In this document: piece by piece, positions 26,901 to 35,075 of the stretch | Layout: the number at the start of each line of letters is the position of its first letter | How positions within the stretch are numbered: position 1 is the stretch's first letter | Assembly (NCBI GenBank): GCA_036898135.1 | Contig: CM072513.1 | Coordinates: 90,112,225 to 90,176,224, forward strand | DNA: 64,000 nucleotides | From: Oncomelania hupensis | Lineage: Eukaryota; Mollusca; Gastropoda; Littorinimorpha; Pomatiopsidae | Reading direction: 5' to 3' | The notes under the pieces: generated by a model | What the model saw: the letters and a program-made list of their open reading frames with translations, nothing else | Database searches by the model: none | What the model was told of the DNA's origin: nothing | Position numbers and translations under genes: made by a program

Positions 26901-29900
26901 ATTCATTTTCTTTCATACAAGCACCAACCTTCATCATCAGATAGTCGAGGCCTTTTGGGGAGCGTTTCTTCATCGGATGCACGTTGAGACGTTCCATCTC
27001 GATATCTGCTCTTTTTGGTTTCACTTATGCTCTGGTCCTCTTCTTTCTGCACCACTGAGAACAAAGGCTAATCAATGCGTAACTAAAATTTACAATACAA
27101 CGCGCGTTAGCTGTATGGTTATTGGCCGACGATACAAAACAGAAGATGCGATTTGCAAGCCAGATGTGTCTGATGGACTGCAGGCAACACAAACTCACCC
27201 AGCAAGCACTAGCTCCCTTCTCAACCAATCCCGGGTCAGCCAGGGTTGTGTTTAGTTGTCTGGGCGTCAGATGATGCGCCCAAAGCTTTACAGGTTCTAT
27301 GTATTTATTACATACATACATACTACTGCTATGCTAATAAGGACCCACTAATTCTTTACTATAAAGGGTCCTTTCTACCTGGTTAACGCGCCTGTGGTAA
27401 AATCCTGCCTCGGCCAGCGCCCTGAGAAACTCTTGTGCTGGAAAAGCGCTAGGTAAAAAAGATTAAATAAAATAAATTATCCACACGTCTTTACCTTACC
27501 AATATCCTGCTATCTTTACTCTACCAATATCCTGCTATCTTTACTCTACCAATATCCTGCTATCTTTACCCTACAAATATCCTGCTATCTTTACCCTACC
27601 AATATCCTGCTATCTTTACCCCACCAATTATATCCTGCTATCTTTACCCTACCAATATCCTGCTATCTTTACTCTACCAATATCCTGCTATCTTTACTCT
27701 ACCAATATCCTGCTATCTTTACCCTACAAATATCCTGCTATCTTTACTCTACCAATATCCTGCTATCTGTACCCTACCAATATCCTACCTTTACCCTACC
27801 CCACCAATATCCTGCTATCTTTACCCTACCCCACCAATATCCTGCTATCTTTACCCTACCCCACCAATATTCTGCTATCTTTACCTTACCAATATCCTGC
27901 TGTCTTTACCTTACCAATATCCTGCTAATGTTATGAATTTTACATTGCGGTTCATGAAATTTATTGACTGGATAATCTTAGCCCATATGCAGCGTCTTCT
28001 CCAAAGGTTAGATGTCATGTACATACTTCAAATCAAAGCCATTTTACCTCATCAAAGCATTCCAACACCTTCATGATGAAAAACTTTGATCAAAGGGGCA
28101 ATCCTGCATCCCCAGGGACCTAGGTTTTTAGCTCATTCAAAGTGGCAGTAAGGTAGGGCTCCCCTCCCTTTTTCCAGAAAAAGGGAGAAAACTCCTGCTT
28201 GAGTGGCTCTGTAAAGTGTTAACGGATACTAGGTTGCTTCCCTTGTTTTAACTCTCGGATCAACAATTTTGTTTTGCTTTGTTTATTAACGACAATTCAT
28301 TTAATTTCTTTCATTGGAAAACAACAACAAAACTCAAGAAACATAGAGGTGACAATTTTAGCTTTCAAAGAGAGTTCAATTCCATTCAAATATTTTATTT
28401 TAATATCTAGCAACGTTACTGCGATTGTAGACCACTTCATTCTCACGCATGAACATACAATCAAATCAAACAATTTAATGTTGAACTGCAGCCAGATAAC
28501 AACATTTCTACAAAAGTTTACCAACTGAGAACATGTAAATCGTACAAGCTATATTAGTATTGTTATCCGTTACCTTGGTACGATTACCAAACATTCGTTA
28601 AGGAAAAAATGACTCCTTGTTCAATTATTTTAAAACAATGAATAACGGTCTTCAAAAGGTTAAAATCCATGTTCATGGTCATCTTCATCAAAAGTGGTGA
28701 TGAAAAGGAAGCCATTCGTTTCAGAAATGGTAAAAGGGAAATAACCTCGATCAACAGAAACAAAAGTATTTACAGAGAGACTTTGGTCATGACAACCAGC
28801 TTAAGAGTTAAAATTATTATTATTATCTTACAAGGCGATTCGTGGCATGGGTCTATCTTGAGAAGGAGGTTTGGTTTGACGTTCTGTATGGCAATGAAGA
28901 ACTTCAGCGGCCAATCAGAGGCGTTGCGTGGCATCAGTGTAAAAAGGTGTAGGGCGCTCTTGAATACACTTGATTTTTCCTGAATCTCCTCCATATCAAC
29001 TTCATCAATTAAACTCTGCCCTCTCAGCCAAATCAAAATCTTGTCAAGCTCCCCTGTGATAAAAAAAAATTATAATAATAATACACTTTTAAATTGAGCC
29101 CAACTATAATAATAATAATAAAAATTTTATTTATAAAGCGCATTATCAAACAATAGTCTGCTCAAGGCGCATCAAACACAGTCACACGCACAGTACAATA
29201 GAATACAATCAATAAATACAATTTAAAACAAAAATTCATTAAAATTTAAAGTAAGAAATTGTAAGTAAACCTCATACACACAATAGTCACATTAAAACAA
29301 TGTACTAATAGCTTAATAAGACTGTATATAATAAAAGTCAAACAAAAAAAAAAAAAAAAAAAAATAAGATGGATAATGTAAAAACAGAAAATGTTATTAA
29401 AAATGCAATCACATCTTTTAAACTCTGGACAATAAATCAGTAAATATCAAATTCCAAGTAAAAAATAAGAGTCAGTCACATAAGATTTGAAGAATGATTA
29501 TTAAAAGATCATGACCATGATGTTGTAGACATTATATCGCACCCATACACACACACCTAGGCATTGTCAGACACAGACGCAAGTACAAACAGACACACGC
29601 AAGCTGTTGTGATGTTTTAATTCCTCAGCACCCACTCACAGAACAACAACAATCATAATGTAATAATAAAAATATTATGTACATATTTTTCTATCATTGT
29701 TTGCTGATGATACTGGTATAGTTATTCTGGCCGCATCTCCGGAAGATACTCAAAGCTTTAAACGTCTTAGAGAGTGCTGCAATATTTGGGGATTAAAACT
29801 AAAACCATGAATTTTCTCTCGTAGGAAAATAAGGAAGCTCCCTTTATTATTTTTTTTTCAATGACTAACAGTTTGAAATAGTGTAGAGTTACAAATATCT

Positions 29901-32900
29901 AGGGATACTATCCCATTACAATATTTCACTCAAACAAGCAATACATGAATTGATATTGCTATAGTTGCTAATGCCTTGGAATGGCCTCATGGCGCAGTGG
30001 ATTAGTCGCTGGTTTCCTATACCGAAGGTTGCGTGTTCGATTCCCGCAAAAGACAAACGTATGTGACTTAGGTATGAGACTATTGAGGCCACCGAGGGTT
30101 TTCTCCGGTGTCCGGGCACTCCGGTTTCCTCCTTCCCATCAATAATGGTACTGGACGCAGTCAACATAAAAATTTCAAAAATAAAAATTCAAATTTCTTT
30201 CCGTCTTCTAACAGCGATCTCCCTGTCTTTACACCACCTGTTTGAGTGTGTGTGTGTTTGAGAGAGTGGATGAAACAAATGAGCGGGTATGTTAGTGCAG
30301 ATCGCCGCGCTTTGAGCCTGATTGGAGATTTGGCATATATAGCATCCAGTATTTTTATTATTATTATTATTATTACTATGTTAGCCTAAACTCCCCTCTT
30401 GGATAAAACAGTCTGAAACAGTCAAACATAAAAGAAGAACAAGAAGAAACGGGCACATAACACACACAAGAATGTACCGCTAACTGTACAAGCACACATT
30501 GCACACACATACTCAATCATACACGCAATCACTCTCCCACTCGTGCACCTACAGCAGGAGTCCATGAACATGAGCACAAACTGACCTTTGGTCAAGGTCC
30601 TGATGATCTCTCCCTGCAGACACTTGAGGATGAAGTGGAAATACTGGTTGGCGCTTGCGTTGCCCGCCTCCATTTCACCCACCTCATGGTTCTGCAGAGG
30701 GTTCAGGAAGCGTTCTTCCCATCCTGAAGGAGAAAAATTATTATCAATAACTCTGTAGTTGTGGGGCATTTAAAATGTTGATACGAGATTAAAAAAAAAA
30801 TCTTTTATTTAATTGTTCTTATCTAGCACTTTACCAGCTCAAGAGCTGCTCAAGGTGAAATGAAAGTGGACTATACAAATAATACATTAATTAACTGCAA
30901 TAAGTTACCTGCCTAGGATGCTCAAACCACAATATGTGAAGGCTTAGGGAGAAGCTTACTGTCAATCTCTAGTTACAACATTGAACACTGCCATGCTCTT
31001 TAATATCACCATCCAAGTTTTATTATAAATACATTTAGAAAACAGTTATAGTAGCTATACACAAGCTTGTATTGTGTAATGTATTTGTAGTATTGAACTG
31101 TATAGTATTGTATAGTATTGTAATATATTGTATTGTATGGTTTCAGTACCTGCACCTTCACACAACTCCATGGCATAGATGAAGTGGTTAAGGCCAGTCT
31201 CTTTCTGCTCTAGTACGGCATCTATCAACAACTTCACTGCGTCAGTCCTGGATGTTGGTTCTTTCTCCAATATTTCCTCAGATTTCGGTTCTGTTAAAAA
31301 AAAAAAATAACAAGAAAAAGTGTCCTTATTTTAAAAACAACAACAACAACAAATTATTATAATTATGTTATTATGTTTCTTCAAAATAATAAGATAGGGG
31401 TGCTGAAAGACAGAATTTTCCAACTCAACCCTTGATATGGTTCTGGATCTGGATTGTGAATGTTGCTAATAGCCATAAATTAGCACAGACACAATAGTTC
31501 TGACCTAAATCCCATGCATCCACCAAGTGGCTGCAGCAGAAGCCATCATCCCAAGCAGTAAAGGTGCATCCAGTGCTGCACTAACAGTTTTTTCACTCGC
31601 ACTATTCATCACTGGAACTCCCTCTCTTCCTTGAAACTGTCCAATCCCTCCCTGTCAACTTCAGGATAAGCAACTTAAGCCCATAGCCCAACCAACCCCC
31701 TCCTCCCCCTCTTCCTCATCCCATCTCCCCAAATATTTTTTAACAATTTGTATAGATTGTAACAAACGCAATTTATATATGTTTTTACTTTTGTATGAAT
31801 AGACATATGACGTCACTAGCATAAGTGAGGAATGTGCATGTCTAAAATTAATTATTAGAGTGAGTTGAATTTATTCAGAGATTACATACTAGTTGAAGGA
31901 CGAAGGCGTGTTCTTTGAAGTTCCAAGAAATCGGGGTTTTTCTACGGAATAATCTAGTGAAAGATGTTAGCTCTGTCTTGAATACAGGTATTTATTATTA
32001 TTAGTTAGTTATGGGCAACCATGAGAGTGTACAACATCAGCCCTAAAATTATTGAAGTCATCAAAAGCCTGTATGACAAGGCCCCCAGAGCAGTCCTCCA
32101 TAACAGCGCCATCGGAAACTGGTTCAGAACAACAAACGGTGTGCGCCAAGGATGCCTACTCTCTCCAACCCTCTTCAACATCTTCCTAGAGCGCATCATG
32201 TCAGATGCCCTTGCAGATCATGAAGGCACAGTCAGCATAGGGGGTAGAGCAATCTCCAACCTTCGTTTTGCGGATGATATTGATGGATTGGATGGAGAGG
32301 AACAAGAGCTTGAACAGCTGGTACAGAGGCTTGACACCACCTCCAGAGCCTATGGAATGAAAATAAGTGCAGAGAAGACCAAAATGATGACCAACAACAC
32401 CAATGGCATCAACTTGGACATCAAAGTCCAAGGCCAATCACTCAACACAGTGCATAGCTTCAAATATTTAGGAGCCATTGTATTAGACAAGGGGCCCTGA
32501 CAGGAAGACCTCTCCAGGATCGCACAAACAACTGCTGCCCTGACAAGGTTGAAGCCCATTTGGAAAGACAAGACCATCAGTCTACATTCCAAGGTAAGGC
32601 TGCTGCGCCACCTTGTCATCTCAATCTTCCTATACTGTCACGTCACCCGAGCGGGATCAGCGACTTCAGCTCAACAGCGAGTGAAAGGGATACAAACTCA
32701 AACTAAAACTAACACAAATGCCAGATGAACATTTACACTCTTTTATTCAACATACAATCACACAGGAAAATGGCAAATCTAACCCTACCTCAACCCTTAG
32801 CCAGTCCCATAACCCCAACAATTAACAATCAATTACCTCCCTTGCCTAATCCGTAACCCCCTTGACACTGGACACAAGATGCCAACACAATCAAGATATA

Positions 32901-35075
32901 ACGATACGAAAATAAAGATGAAATGACACAACTGATGGCTTAAGGGTTCAGTCACCAAGACTTGAAGAAAAGTATTTAATTATTGTCAAACTTTATACAC
33001 GTGAAACAGAACTCCCTTCAATCCGAACTGATTAACCTGTCTGAAAGTACACTAAGACTTTGCATCTATCACAGATTGTAGTAAATAGTCACAGGTTTAT
33101 ATATATATTTATGTGTGTGTAAAGTTTTATGTATGTTTGTGAGTCTGCTCGATCCTGCGAGTGGAGGAACCAGGTAGTAGTCCTCCCGGTGGCAAGGGCC
33201 TTGTAGCCCCCAGGCGGCAAAGGTCTTGCACCGTCTCAGCTCGGCACCAAAGACACCAGCGGGTAGAGCCACAGCATCCAAAACCCAACAGCAGCAGTAG
33301 AAGCACGTAGAGGTGGCATTCACACGTTACATAGATAGGCAGCAATAATTTGTGAGTTTGGTGCATCATTGGTATTATGTGGGGCTTCAGGACGCCCAGC
33401 ACCTGCTACAGCTGAACATACACCGGTTGCCTATAACTTTAATTCAGTTAAGGCCCAGCCACATTGGCCTGTAGCACCCGGCCACACCATGTTACGCTTA
33501 TGAATTCCTTTTGTATTACCTTGCGTACTGGCTAATGTAACATTTCACAAGGATAGCGCATGTTTGATTCCTAATGCAAAGTTACGCAAGTCCAGCTTTT
33601 GAGGATTAATCAGAAGCAAGAGTGTGACGTCATGAGTTTAGAGGTCAACCTAAACTCCTTCTTTGTATGATTACACGCACACAGATTGTCTGCTATAAAT
33701 GACTTGGAGAGCTAAGGCAGTTGAATTCACTGGTTGCGTGTCGATCTTAGTAAAGTTGTTACATATTATAGTCAAATCATGAAAGCGTACACTACATCAT
33801 CATAAAAAATGCTGTGTTGTAGTGAAATTACACAGCTATACACGTTTATAAATTTGAACCGGGCCGTGAGAAAAACATGACACCACTACCTCCGATCGAA
33901 TTAATAAGCAGTAAAATATAAGCCAATGTGGACGCCAAACTCATAAGGTGTGGCCAACCAATGTGGCCATGACTTTAGGCACTCTTTTTGTAAATTTTCA
34001 CTTTTCTTTTTCTGCTACCCACACAGAGGAGAAACCCACAGCTAGTGCAGTACTACAAAATACCCCCCTTTCATGTCAGTAATTGATGAGTATTGACAGA
34101 TGGACATTATAGGAAGATTATAGAAGAAGCAAAGTTATTCGCTGACAGTGCTACTTTATACTTTGTCCATGAACAATTTTCAGCAACAAAACAAATAAAA
34201 CAGAACAAAATCGACATCGTTGACAATTTTTTTTTTTGGGGGGGTGAGGGGGTGGGGAGGGGGGTAAATATATATATATATTGGAATATATATTGTCATC
34301 TCCATCTTCCTAAACGCTTGCGCAACATGGACCCTCACAGCAGATCTACAACGAAGAACACAAAGCATGGAGATGAGGTGCTACAAAAGACTTCTGGGCA
34401 TTTCCTATACCCAGCACATCACCAACGACGAAGTCCGACAGACCATCACACAAGCCATTGGACAACACGATGACCTGCTCACAGTGGTGAAAAAACTGAA
34501 ACTCTGATGGTATGGCCACGTCACCAGATCATCAGGTCTTGCAAAGACCATCCTGCAAAGGCACAGTGCAAGGAGGTAGAAGAAGAGGGAGACCGAAAAA
34601 GAGGTGGTAGGACAATATTCGAGAATGGACTGGTTTGACACTGAGCAAAACCATCAAGGTTGCTGAGGACAGGGAAAAATGGAGTACACTGATTAAATGA
34701 TAATCTGTGGTGCCCCTACGACCTATGATCTGTGGGTTGTTGTAGTACACTCTCTCCTTCATGTTCTTTTCTCTTTTATATATAAAATATCTTGGGAAAT
34801 GTATATAATGTGTATAATGTAATATATACCTAAATTTTATACACACACACCAATATGTATGCATACACACACACACACACCTACATTTATATACATGCAC
34901 ACACCAACATGCACACCCAGTACACACACACTTTTGTCTTACCTCCAAGAAAATGGATCATGTCTGAGATAATCTTTGATGGTAAAAGGTATCGCTGCAA
35001 ATCTGGAATCATGCTGCGCAGAATCTTCAACTTTTCCCGTTCAGTGATGACTTCTTCCGCACACTGAGACATCAT
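4347..35075 (-). CDS. RLR: RIG-I-like receptor (CARD-CARD-DECH helicase-CTD), 19 coding exons
   Basis: Cytosolic double-stranded RNA sensor of the RIG-I/MDA5 family. The family binds viral RNA with its helicase and C-terminal domain and signals through CARDs. Coding exons on the minus strand: 35075-34943, 31290-31150, 30723-30586, 29053-28832, 27054-26929, 26383-26270, 26009-25842, 23519-23422, 21973-21725, 21302-21140, 20454-20234, 19457-19356, 18778-18610, 9786-9538, 9087-8920, 7396-7239, 5996-5846, 5214-5042 and 4538-4347. All junction phases agree and sum to 1,044 codons plus stop, about MDA5 length. Motifs: APTGSGKT (about residues 325-332), DECH (about 432), LTAS after QIVG (about 468), QTRGR (about 818-822) and a CTD CxxC (about 906-909). 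No frameshift or stop was seen. One intron needs a GC donor. Whether it is orthologous to RIG-I or MDA5 cannot be decided here. Confidence 0.93.
4611..4850 (+). mobile_element. SINE-like family C copy
   Basis: Begins at CTTTAAAGATCCTGATGCTC and ends with TTGAGCAGCTC...GGAAAAGCGCTATATGGGAA. The same start and end pair recurs at 18,330-18,590 (+), 22,968-23,330 (-) and 19,770-20,030 (-). It lies in the RLR intron next to the last exon. The GCGCTATAT end is a tail shared by many invertebrate SINEs and their partner LINEs; no complete pol III promoter was confirmed. Confidence 0.6.
5779..5825. repeat. (CA)n microsatellite
   Basis: About 23 uninterrupted CA dinucleotides, ending some 20 bases outside the RLR exon at 5,846-5,996. 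It produces long spurious reading frames on both strands. Confidence 0.95.
6089..6758. mobile_element. piggyBac-type MITE flanked by TTAA
   Basis: Starts TTAACTCTTTCCCTGC and ends GCAGGCAAAGAGTTAA, a 15/16 inverted repeat including the TTAA target site, with CYCTTT-like ends as in piggyBac transposons. Near the right end are two copies of the perfect palindrome TCGACGATATATCGTCGA (about 6,679-6,696 and 6,722-6,739). It encodes no transposase, so it is non-autonomous. It lies in the RLR intron between exons 7396-7239 and 5996-5846. Confidence 0.85.
7239..26009 (-). CDS. RLR: RLR exons encoding the DECH-box helicase and bridging helices
   Basis: Ten exons from 26009 to 7239 encode about residues 292-873. 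Hel1 carries Walker A in exon 26009-25842, an NKVPLVQQQ segment (motif Ia region) in 23519-23422, DECH in 21973-21725 and QIVGLTAS in 21302-21140. The helical insert (Hel2i) follows in 20454-20234, 19457-19356 and 18778-18610. Hel2 begins in 9786-9538 (RVMVFVRTR) and holds ATP-site motifs V and VI in 9087-8920 (TTIGQEGIDI and QTRGR). Exon 7396-7239 is the pincer region leading to the CTD. All catalytic residues I can check are present, so ATPase function is expected. Confidence 0.92.
7938..8136 (+). mobile_element. tRNA-derived SINE with target-site duplication
   Basis: The head contains a pol III A box (TAGCTCAGTTGGTTAGAGC) and B box (GGTTGAATCCC) with tRNA spacing. The 3' part ends GTGTGACTATAATCTAC plus an AAC-rich tail. 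It is flanked by CCCAATTCCCAGA on the left (7,925-7,937) and CCCAATTCCCCAGA on the right (8,137-8,150). The acceptor stem does not close, so it is a SINE and not a functional tRNA gene. Confidence 0.85.
8226..8310 (+). repeat. 3' fragment of the same SINE family
   Basis: GCTGGTGTCAGAACAATGTG through GTGTGACTACAATCTACAA repeats the 3' half of the SINE at 7,938-8,136, without the tRNA-like head. Confidence 0.6.
9125..9205. repeat. Decayed SINE fragment (CTTTATGAGGGCAGTG family)
   Basis: Shares CCTCCCTTTT...GCTTTATGAGGGCAGTG with the repeats at 26,590-26,725 and 57,890-58,200. Only the central conserved part is recognisable. Confidence 0.4.
9978..10476. mobile_element. Second piggyBac-type MITE flanked by TTAA
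   Basis: Starts TTAACCCTTTGAACCC and ends GGGTTCAAGAGGTTAA, inverted with two mismatches and bounded by TTAA. It carries subterminal palindromes near the right end, including AGACCGATATATCGGTCT (about 10,421-10,438), comparable in design to those of the 6.1-kb element but of different sequence. It contains no transposase. It lies within the 8.8-kb RLR intron. Confidence 0.8.
10775..15059 (-). mobile_element. I-group non-LTR retrotransposon, nearly complete
   Basis: Inserted in the RTE copy. On the minus strand, the 3' end is a (GAA)n tail at 10,775-10,793 and the 5' end is near 15,059. AGCACATCACC borders both sides (10,764-10,774 and about 15,060-15,070), an 11-bp target duplication. The left junction also holds an extra local copy of the same motif. 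The region 14,476-15,059 looks like 5' UTR with no clear ORF1. Apurinic endonuclease, reverse transcriptase and RNase H in one long frame fit I/Ingi/Nimb-like clades; the exact clade is uncertain. Confidence 0.88.
10816..14475 (-). CDS. LINE polyprotein: AP endonuclease, reverse transcriptase, RNase H
   Basis: Uninterrupted frame of 1,219 codons. The endonuclease is at the N terminus: VVQWNAEG, IQETHL, TGDFNSHP and GSDHLPI supply the Asn, Glu, Asp and His catalytic positions. The reverse transcriptase follows: SYRPISLL, FIDLSKAFD, REGVPQGGVISP. The RT box C reads LHADDV where the family normally has Tyr or Phe before ADD. RNase H comes next (YTDGSSD, NYRAELTAL, FLSDCRS, IPAHCGLSGNEEAD), then a C-terminal CPCG...H...C zinc knuckle. 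It would copy the element by target-primed reverse transcription. The frame is intact, but the Tyr-to-His change may impair polymerase activity. Confidence 0.95.
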   Translation of the reverse strand: MTGLRVVQWNAEGIQNKKPELQAFLRDNKIDVICIQETHLTETRRFFVRGYDTYRRDRPSGHKGGVMTLVRQGIPSVLTAQTTGELELLTIQLFLQGEELFISNCYSPTTSRLDLHTIQAAEERHLITGDFNSHPPAWGYSTTDSRGEEVQDWMMDNELILINQPEDKPSYYSRAWKSTSTPDLAMATEDIEKRTTRTVGSQLGGSDHLPITLLIADAATAPEYCRKRASWNFKKANWGQYQQHAEDLLNVTFTEDINQNVKNLTSAILTAAKKAIPRGFRRDYKPYWSKRLADLHQRLSEAREAMEQNPSPESTTEHSKIKDEFSAIKTKELQESWNEKTSTLSLDNNTSKLWQLVKALNEDTTAAYGTTVLEESGTYHTGKRAANLLAEAFKAESTINVPPQRRKVVEEQLQTKLCLQNNAHPPSMTSDFSLGELNDAIRRLKPKKAPGKDGVCNELIKHLGPAAKNKLLELFNQSWRSGVFPSAWKEAIIIPILKKGKDPKSKSSYRPISLLSCLGKTLERMVNKRLVWHLESNNLITKEQTAFRKNRNTEDQLVYLAQSIENAFQQKKKVIATFIDLSKAFDKTWREGLLLKLLTAGVAGNLFKWIRSFLAHRTARVKLNGNFSYTVKIREGVPQGGVISPTLFVVFINDITKNLSRHISRALHADDVAMWNAAESTPTAVVRMQEALNSISRWASDWCVTINSLKTVATCFSLSNTKETLKLKVGNQVIPEEETPTYLGVKLDRRLTWSPHIQEMEKRATRRLALMKKLSGTKWGANSRILKQVYTGNVRPVMEYGSAAWSTAAKSNTRRLAKVQSGAMRLITGGLKTTPIHKLETTTGLLSLDQRREEKVLIQHEKLQRLPSHPAHQYLQQPTKNRLKRDSFIHQVKKLAAAVPDLPAERELLQDAEDWDTTTTELMFCPDVPGVRYKGEQSEAALRSLTLELLDLKYPRPMWIHAYTDGSSDAAVSNGGSGLHLRFTDGSTLSRSLPAGARSTNYRAELTALHEAARLLAAEAPASNIVFLSDCRSIIESLQSPSEQLERDTQRLLIALSQYTKVAVQWIPAHCGLSGNEEADRLAKSGSKMEQPHPPVSYKEAKTLVKRHFQATWATQHDPPSDDQMAHLQRHEQTTIFRLRTGHCRLRYHMHRLGLSHTPDCPCGTDLQTPEHILQSCPQYQNARTQLWPAGQTLDVKLWGSKQDLETTARFISLTNLDI
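15902..16962. repeat. 33-bp minisatellite, about 32 units
   Basis: Unit: a variable ATT step, then ACACAATGATACAGTGGGC, then ATTG or TTTG and TTAT. Because the unit is 33 bp (11 codons) it reads open throughout on both strands, as LHNDTVG repeats on plus and CNVITMPTVSL-like repeats on minus. Variation is confined to a few positions (GGCATTG versus GGCTTTG; GACATT, CACATT, CATATT, AACATT). It lies in an RLR intron. I treat the open frames as a consequence of unit length. Confidence 0.93.
16987..18329. other. Intron sequence, nothing recognised
   Basis: No gene or classified repeat identified. The part near 17,900-18,250 is less AT-rich and has a 110-codon open frame, but it has no recognisable domain or splice context matching the receptor. 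Confidence 0.4.
18330..18590 (+). mobile_element. SINE-like family C copy
   Basis: Runs from GTCATCCTGACGCTCATGTCC to CAGCAGCTCTGGAG...AATAAAAG with the central GGGATTGGACTCAGTTGTCTGGGG block. The tail is (AAATCAATAAAGA)-like. It matches family C at 4,611-4,850 with moderate divergence. Confidence 0.55.
18825..18960. repeat. Purine-rich GAA/GGA tract
   Basis: Imperfect GAA and GGA trinucleotides directly beyond the acceptor side of the RLR exon at 18,610-18,778. A similar AAC/GAA-rich tract occupies 19,180-19,300 on the other side of this short intron. Confidence 0.85.
19770..20195 (-). mobile_element. SINE-like family C copy with triplicated 5' end
   Basis: On the minus strand it contains the GATCCTGATGCTCA block and, toward its 5' end, the segment CCGTCGGATGAGGATATATAACGAGGTCTGGCC. 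That segment plus a CA-rich spacer is repeated about three times in tandem (about 19,997-20,195). The array abuts the RLR exon at 20,234-20,454. Confidence 0.6.
20751..20942. mobile_element. MITE family B, inverted copy, 4-bp TSD TAAT
   Basis: Starts CACACCAGCTCA and ends GAGTCGGTGTG, flanked by TAAT on both sides. It is the reverse complement of the element at 3,128-3,321, with scattered substitutions. It lies in the RLR intron between exons 21302-21140 and 20454-20234. Confidence 0.85.
22240..22570 (-). mobile_element. tRNA-derived SINE, minus orientation
   Basis: On the minus strand the head (about 22,566 downward) has an A box like TGGCCAAGTGGGCTAAGG and a B box like GGTGTGGGTTCGATCC. 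A core with GGTTTTCTCCAGGTACTCTGG follows, resembling the central domain of DeuSINE/Nin-type SINEs. It ends in an A-rich tail, seen on plus as TTTATTTATT and poly-T at 22,228-22,258. Confidence 0.8.
22968..23330 (-). mobile_element. SINE-like family C, longest copy
   Basis: On the minus strand it starts near 23,330 (GATGAGAGTACAAAAACTGAGG), passes through GAAGATCCTGATGCTCATGTCC and ends with CCTTGAGCAGCTCTTGAGC and AAAGCGCTCTATAAGAACCAT at about 22,978. It is used here as the reference for family C boundaries. Confidence 0.65.
23970..24614 (-). mobile_element. Retroposon family A (A2 subtype)
   Basis: Same layout as 2,334-2,945: (TTAG)n at the left edge (the 3' tail on minus), the GGTCCAGCGGACT box, GATCCATATAAAAGATCTGC, AGGAAGCCCTAGTGACCA, and the 5' part near 24,600. 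A poly-A tract at about 24,577-24,595 interrupts the distal segment. It lies in the RLR intron between exons 26009-25842 and 23519-23422. Confidence 0.75.
25007..25772. mobile_element. hAT-like MITE, 766 bp, 5-bp TSD CTATA
   Basis: Begins CAGGCATGCTACT and ends AGTAGCATGCCTG, a perfect 13-bp inverted repeat, flanked by CTATA on both sides. The subterminal part has the GGTCCGGGGGCATGC/CCCCCGG block also found near 54,710 in the 41.9-54.8-kb element, so the two are related. It contains no transposase and sits in an RLR intron about 70 bp from the Walker A exon. Confidence 0.88.
26126..26270. repeat. (GAA)n-rich tract
   Basis: About 16 GAA units at 26,129-26,176 followed by imperfect GAA/GGA sequence that runs up to the RLR exon at 26,270. 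Confidence 0.9.
26270..27054 (-). CDS. RLR: RLR exons encoding the acidic linker
   Basis: Exons 27054-26929 and 26383-26270 encode about residues 212-291, a charged, low-complexity segment rich in Asp, Glu and Ser (for example SDDGEKPDD) between CARDs and helicase. Vertebrate RLRs have a flexible linker of similar nature here. Both exons keep the 1-2 split-codon phase used by their neighbours. No domain is recognised within them. Confidence 0.8.
26500..26725 (-). repeat. Decayed SINE, relative of the 57.9-kb element
   Basis: Shares AACTTAATGAAGGCAGTGCC, the TCTCTCGCTGCCTTAACCTT block and CAGTTCTAAACAGAAGCCAGG with 57,940-58,020. No 5S-like part is retained here. Confidence 0.5.
27490..27935. 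repeat. 25-bp minisatellite, about 17 units
   Basis: Unit CCAATATCCTGCTATCTTTA followed by CYCTA. Some units are lengthened by an extra CCCTACCC or shortened by loss of TGCTAT. It lies in the RLR intron upstream of exon 27054-26929. Confidence 0.92.
27936..28831. other. Intron sequence, nothing recognised
   Basis: AT-rich intron sequence with open frames on both strands that lack any recognisable domain. Confidence 0.4.
28832..35075 (-). CDS. RLR: RLR exons encoding two CARD-like domains
   Basis: Four exons (35075-34943, 31290-31150, 30723-30586, 29053-28832) encode about residues 1-211. Both halves are helical and leucine-rich. The first ends with a GLNHFIYAM...GWEERFL pattern and the second with SDWPLKFFIAI, matching the last helices of tandem RLR CARDs. 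CARDs pass the signal to a MAVS-like adaptor in the family. The start is the first of two adjacent ATGs at 35,075, downstream of an acceptor at 35,086 (or 35,111). No in-frame upstream ATG joins through the leader exon. The CARD call rests on position and pattern, because CARDs diverge strongly. Confidence 0.75.
29978..30175 (+). mobile_element. tRNA-derived SINE with DeuSINE-like core
   Basis: The head has an A box (TGGCGCAGTGGATTAGTCG) and B box (GTTGCGTGTTCGATTCCC). The core contains GGGTTTTCTCCGGTGTCCGG followed by CACTCCGGTTTCCTCC, the conserved block of DeuSINE/Nin-type elements. It ends in an A-rich tail. Confidence 0.82.
31291..32004. other. Intron sequence, nothing recognised
   Basis: No element or exon recognised in this part of the RLR intron between the first and second coding exons. 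Confidence 0.4.
32005..34715 (+). mobile_element. RTE-type LINE, 5'-truncated and interrupted
   Basis: The left part (32,005-32,638) encodes the reverse-transcriptase core: GVRQGCLLSPTLFNIF, then RFADDI (the catalytic box) and KYLGA, followed by a frameshift. It stops at a point corresponding to SIFLY. The right part (about 34,295-34,715) resumes with the same segment and runs through the RYGHV-like and GRPKKR-like tail, ending without an ATAGG tail. The 1.65 kb between them is foreign. A 19-bp sequence, TTGTCATCTCMATCTTCCTA-like, borders both sides of it and probably is its target duplication. Confidence 0.75.
33451..33974. mobile_element. Candidate Harbinger-like MITE, TTA duplication
   Basis: Imperfect inverted ends: left AGGCCCAGCCACATTGG with CGGCCACACC further in; right (read inverted) AGTCATGGCCACATTGG with TGGCCACACC further in. 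TTA flanks both ends (33,448-33,450 and 33,975-33,977). A 3-bp TWA duplication is typical of PIF/Harbinger. No transposase is present. The short duplication leaves some doubt. Confidence 0.55.
34860..34930. repeat. CA-rich tract beside the first coding RLR exon
   Basis: Imperfect (CA)n with interspersed CTACATTTATATACATGC, just beyond the donor of exon 34943-35086. Confidence 0.8.
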
